Source of the DNA: Halobacteriales archaeon QS_4_69_225 | Lineage (GTDB): Archaea; Halobacteriota; Halobacteria; Halobacteriales; Haloarculaceae | Direction: 5' to 3' | DNA length: 64,000 bases | NCBI GenBank assembly: GCA_003020965.1 | Contig: PXRL01000026.1 | Location: forward strand, 1-64,000 | Shown: one piece after another, positions 61,706-64,000 of the stretch | Position numbering within the stretch: position 1 is the stretch's first letter | How the letters are laid out: each line of letters starts with the position of its first letter | Program-made: the position numbers and the translations under genes | The notes under the pieces: generated by a model | Told to the model about the DNA's origin: nothing | Seen by the model: only the letters and a program-made list of their open reading frames with translations | The model's database searches: none

Positions 61706-62854
61706 GTGAACCTCCTATCGCCGACGATGGTTCCGGAAGACGCCCGGGACAGTAAAGCGGCTGCCCGCGAGTTTGCGGCTGAACACGTCCGACCGAACAG
61801 CGAGGCGTACGACGCCTCCGGCGAGTACCCACTCGACATCGTCCGAGAGGCCCAGGCGGCGGGGCTGGCTGGAAGCTACGTTCCGGAGGAGTACGGCGGT
61901 GCTGGCTGGACGCTTGCGGACCGACTCGCGGTCGTCGAAGAGTGGTTTCGGGCCGACGGCGGCATCGGACTCGCACTCCAGTTGGTCGATTTCGGCGCGA
62001 AGGTCGTCGCGATGGCGGGGTCGCCGGAGCAGCAGGCCCAGTGGCTGCCTGCGGTTGCGACCGGCGACGAGATTACGGGGCTGGCCGCAACGGAACCCTC
62101 CGGAGGATCGGATCTCGCCGGCATGACGACGACCGCCCGGCGTGAGGGCGACGAGTACGTCATCGACGGCGAGAAATACTGGACCAGCAACGGCGTCGTC
62201 GCCGACTGGATCGTCGTCTACGCACAGACCGGTGAGCAACGACACGACGGCTACTCTTTGTTCGTCGTCCCGACGGACACGCCGGGCTACGAGGCGGAGC
62301 CCATCACCGGAAAGATGGGGCTGCGCGCCTCCCAGCAGGCCCGTCTCACGCTCGACGGCGTTCGCGTGCCCGCTGCGAACCGTCTCGGCCCCGAGGGCGA
62401 GGGGTTCTACCGGCTCGCCTCGTTTTTCAACTACGGCCGTATCGCGGTCGCCGGCCACGGCATCGGACTCGCGGCCTCGGCACTCGAAGCCGCATGGGCG
62501 TACGTCCACGACAGGGAGCTGTACGACGACCCCGTTGCGGACAACCAGACCGTCCAGCACCGACTCGTCGAGAGTCGCGAACAGTTCGAGGCCGCGCGGG
62601 CGCTGGCCTGGACGGCCTGCGAGCACGTGATGGCGGACGATAATCCGGCCTTCTGGGCGAGTCTGGCGAAGAGCCACGCCACTCGGGCTGCCGAGGAGAT
62701 CACACAGACTGCCGTCCAACTCCACGGCGGCGAGGGGCTCCGTGAGGAAACGCGTGCCAACCGTGCCTACCGGGACGTCAAGTACCCGTCAATCTACGAG
62801 GGGGCCAACGCTATCCAGCGCGACCTCGCCTACAGCCACTGGCCCGAACGCTGA
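61706..62854 (+). CDS. acyl-CoA dehydrogenase
   Basis: It oxidises acyl-CoA to enoyl-CoA with FAD. A 382-residue protein from GTG 61706. Motifs are LAATEPSGGSDLAGM (flavin/substrate), GEKYWTSNGVVADW, GLRASQQARLTLDGV, the catalytic base Glu in YPSIYEGANAIQRDLA and the C-terminal ETRANRAYRDVKYP. An ATG at 61727 (MVPEDARDSKAAAREFA) is an alternative start. It is on the same strand as the acyl-CoA synthetase, with the orphan antitoxin and an AT-rich 289-bp gap in between. Confidence 0.92.
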   Translation: MNLLSPTMVPEDARDSKAAAREFAAEHVRPNSEAYDASGEYPLDIVREAQAAGLAGSYVPEEYGGAGWTLADRLAVVEEWFRADGGIGLALQLVDFGAKVVAMAGSPEQQAQWLPAVATGDEITGLAATEPSGGSDLAGMTTTARREGDEYVIDGEKYWTSNGVVADWIVVYAQTGEQRHDGYSLFVVPTDTPGYEAEPITGKMGLRASQQARLTLDGVRVPAANRLGPEGEGFYRLASFFNYGRIAVAGHGIGLAASALEAAWAYVHDRELYDDPVADNQTVQHRLVESREQFEAARALAWTACEHVMADDNPAFWASLAKSHATRAAEEITQTAVQLHGGEGLREETRANRAYRDVKYPSIYEGANAIQRDLAYSHWPER

Positions 62855-63057
62855 GACGATCTCGGCGCGGGGGTATCGAACCTGCGTTCGCGTCGTAGAC
62901 TAATTGCTGATCACCTCTTCGCGGCGTATAAATGCAGTGTTCGTATTTTGCACGGTGTTCTGTAGCGACCATACCTGAAATACGATTACTCTCTTGTTGT
63001 GCGAACGTGACGGACGTCGAACGGCACCGTTTTGTTTCCACGACACGGCTCTCTTAC

Positions 63058-63732
63058 GTGGGTTTCACAGAAGTAGCAGCAACACGACGATCGGTTCATC
63101 AGTACAGTGACGATCCCATCGATCGATCGACGCTGGATACGATTTTCGAAACAGCGACCCTTGCTCCCTCCGGCTACAATCTCCAGCCGTGGGAGTTTCT
63201 CGTCCTCCGCGACGACGAAACCAAAACGGCACTCAAGGAGGTCGCAAGCGGGCAAGAACACGTCGTTGACGCCGACACGGCGGTCGTGATCCTCGGGAAC
63301 ACTGATCCAATGGCCCACGCGGAGACGGTCTTCGACGACTGGCTCGCCAAGGAATACATTCCGAACGAGGACGTTCGAGACACCCTACTCGATAACGTCG
63401 AGGCGATGGCCGGGATGTCGGAAGCCGAACGCCGGGTCTGGACGACGCGGTCGAGCGCCCTCGCCGCGATGACACTCATGTATGCCGCGTGGGAACACGG
63501 TGTCGCCAGCTGTCCGATGGAAGGGTTCGACGACGACGCACTCGTTCAGACCTTCGATATCCCCGACGGCTACGAACCAGTTATGATAGTGACGCTCGGC
63601 TATCCCGACGAGGAGGCATCCGACATCGAAAACGAGCGCAAGGGACGCCGACCGATAGAAAACGTCGTCCACTACGAAAGCTTCGATCCAAGCGCCGAAA
63701 CGACGCTTGAAACGCCGGATATTGGCGGGTGA
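63058..63732 (+). CDS. nitroreductase family protein
   Basis: A 224-residue flavin-dependent oxidoreductase counted from GTG 63058 (VGFTEVAATRRSVHQYSDDP). The FMN-binding pattern RRSVHxY at the start, LAPSGYNLQPWEFLVLRDDE and CPMEGFDDDALVQTFDIPDG are characteristic, as is a C-terminal GRRPIENVVHYESF. An in-frame ATG at 62932 would add an unconserved leader. It probably reduces quinones, nitro compounds or aldehydes. Moderately lower GC than its neighbours. Confidence 0.88.
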   Translation: MGFTEVAATRRSVHQYSDDPIDRSTLDTIFETATLAPSGYNLQPWEFLVLRDDETKTALKEVASGQEHVVDADTAVVILGNTDPMAHAETVFDDWLAKEYIPNEDVRDTLLDNVEAMAGMSEAERRVWTTRSSALAAMTLMYAAWEHGVASCPMEGFDDDALVQTFDIPDGYEPVMIVTLGYPDEEASDIENERKGRRPIENVVHYESFDPSAETTLETPDIGG

Positions 63733-63772
63733 ACAGGCGGGACACCGGTAGATAGCACCCGCACGAACCCGA

Positions 63773-63921
63773 CGACGGCCAGCGCCCGTGGTCGGGCCGC
63801 CAATCCAGCGGTCGCTGGCGGCTGTCCGAATCTCTGCGGCGGCTAGACGGACGGAATCGGCTACACGCATGGTAATTACGAGGAATGAATACCGGGTTCG
63901 TTTTCGGGCGACTTGGCTGGA
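63773..63921 (-). pseudogene. fragment of a second MFS transporter gene copy (5' end only)
   Basis: Reading the minus strand from ATG 63870, MRVADSVRLAAAEIRTAASD then RWIGGPTTGAGRRRVRAG is clearly similar to the start of the MFS gene at 57651-58868. The upstream bases match as well, including GGACGGAATCGGC and TTCGGGCGAC. After roughly 35 codons the resemblance ends. It is thus a stub of a duplicated gene, 5.0 kb from and in the same orientation as the intact copy. Confidence 0.8.
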
Positions 63922-63966
63922 AATGTCGCGGCTGGAACCGAACCCGTTGGGCGCCGTGTCGAGTTA

Positions 63967-64000
63967 TCAGTCTTCGCTGCGCCGCTGGTCGCTGAGTTCC
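63967..64000 (-). CDS. possible C-terminal end of a gene running off the window
   Basis: The minus strand from the window edge reads ELSDQRRSED followed by TGA at 63967-63969. Acidic C-termini like this are common in haloarchaeal proteins. Too short to identify, and it could be chance. Confidence 0.25.
   Translation of the reverse strand, partial: ELSDQRRSED

Overview
The window comes from a haloarchaeon (class Halobacteria). The DNA is very GC-rich with GC-ending codons and the proteins are acidic. Promoters look leaderless, with TATA-like boxes about 25-30 bp before start codons. The gene set is typical: RadB, Cdc48, CetZ, coenzyme F420 biosynthesis genes, a HalX response regulator, Pus10, Tat lipoproteins with lipoboxes, and a one-domain lycopene-cyclase-like protein. 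No genus is assigned.

Layout. 1-3803: adenosylcobalamin-type ribonucleotide reductase (cut by the window edge) carrying a homing-endonuclease intein at its thiyl-radical cysteine. 4290-8087: compact trpDFEG operon with a candidate TGTACA operator. 8205-16266: secreted protein, tRNA-Val, SDR, carotenoid-cyclase-like protein, CBS-HPF-like protein, radB next to a RuvX/RuvC-like protein, larC, alcohol dehydrogenase. 16268-31410: a decayed island of lower GC. It holds an intact TnpB element, other TnpB-type ends, a broken EamA permease, a broken TAXI-TRAP permease beside an intact binding protein, an Orc1/Cdc6 scrap, a truncated second phoU, a truncated cinA, and a repeat pair. Intact genes inside it are an enoyl-CoA hydratase, a CoA-transferase, cdc48 and a DUF6517-like lipoprotein.

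31408-48887: mostly housekeeping. It contains phoU, a Cys-rich copper-storage-like protein, an AbrB-PhoU regulator, pyrG-guaA(B), pspA, thrS (with an apparent in-frame internal deletion), and F420 genes cofH, cofG and cofC around a VapBC module. cofC and cofG sit in a probable operon behind cetZ. 49034-63970: a TumE/HTH toxin-antitoxin pair with a palindromic operator, rnhB, HalX regulator, pus10, spermidine-synthase-like protein, a UDP-GlcNAc pair (glmU-like and glmS), an MFS transporter, and a fatty-acid set (acyl-CoA synthetase, acyl-CoA dehydrogenase, nitroreductase). A second, fragmentary copy of the MFS gene start lies 5.0 kb from the first and brackets the fatty-acid set.

Points most worth following: the CBS-HPF-like protein (possible nucleotide-sensing ribosome hibernation factor), the RuvX-like protein divergent from radB, internal deletions in three otherwise intact genes (eamA, TRAP permease, thrS), and the mobile or decayed DNA at 16-31 kb. 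No CRISPR array, rRNA gene or clear replication origin is visible.
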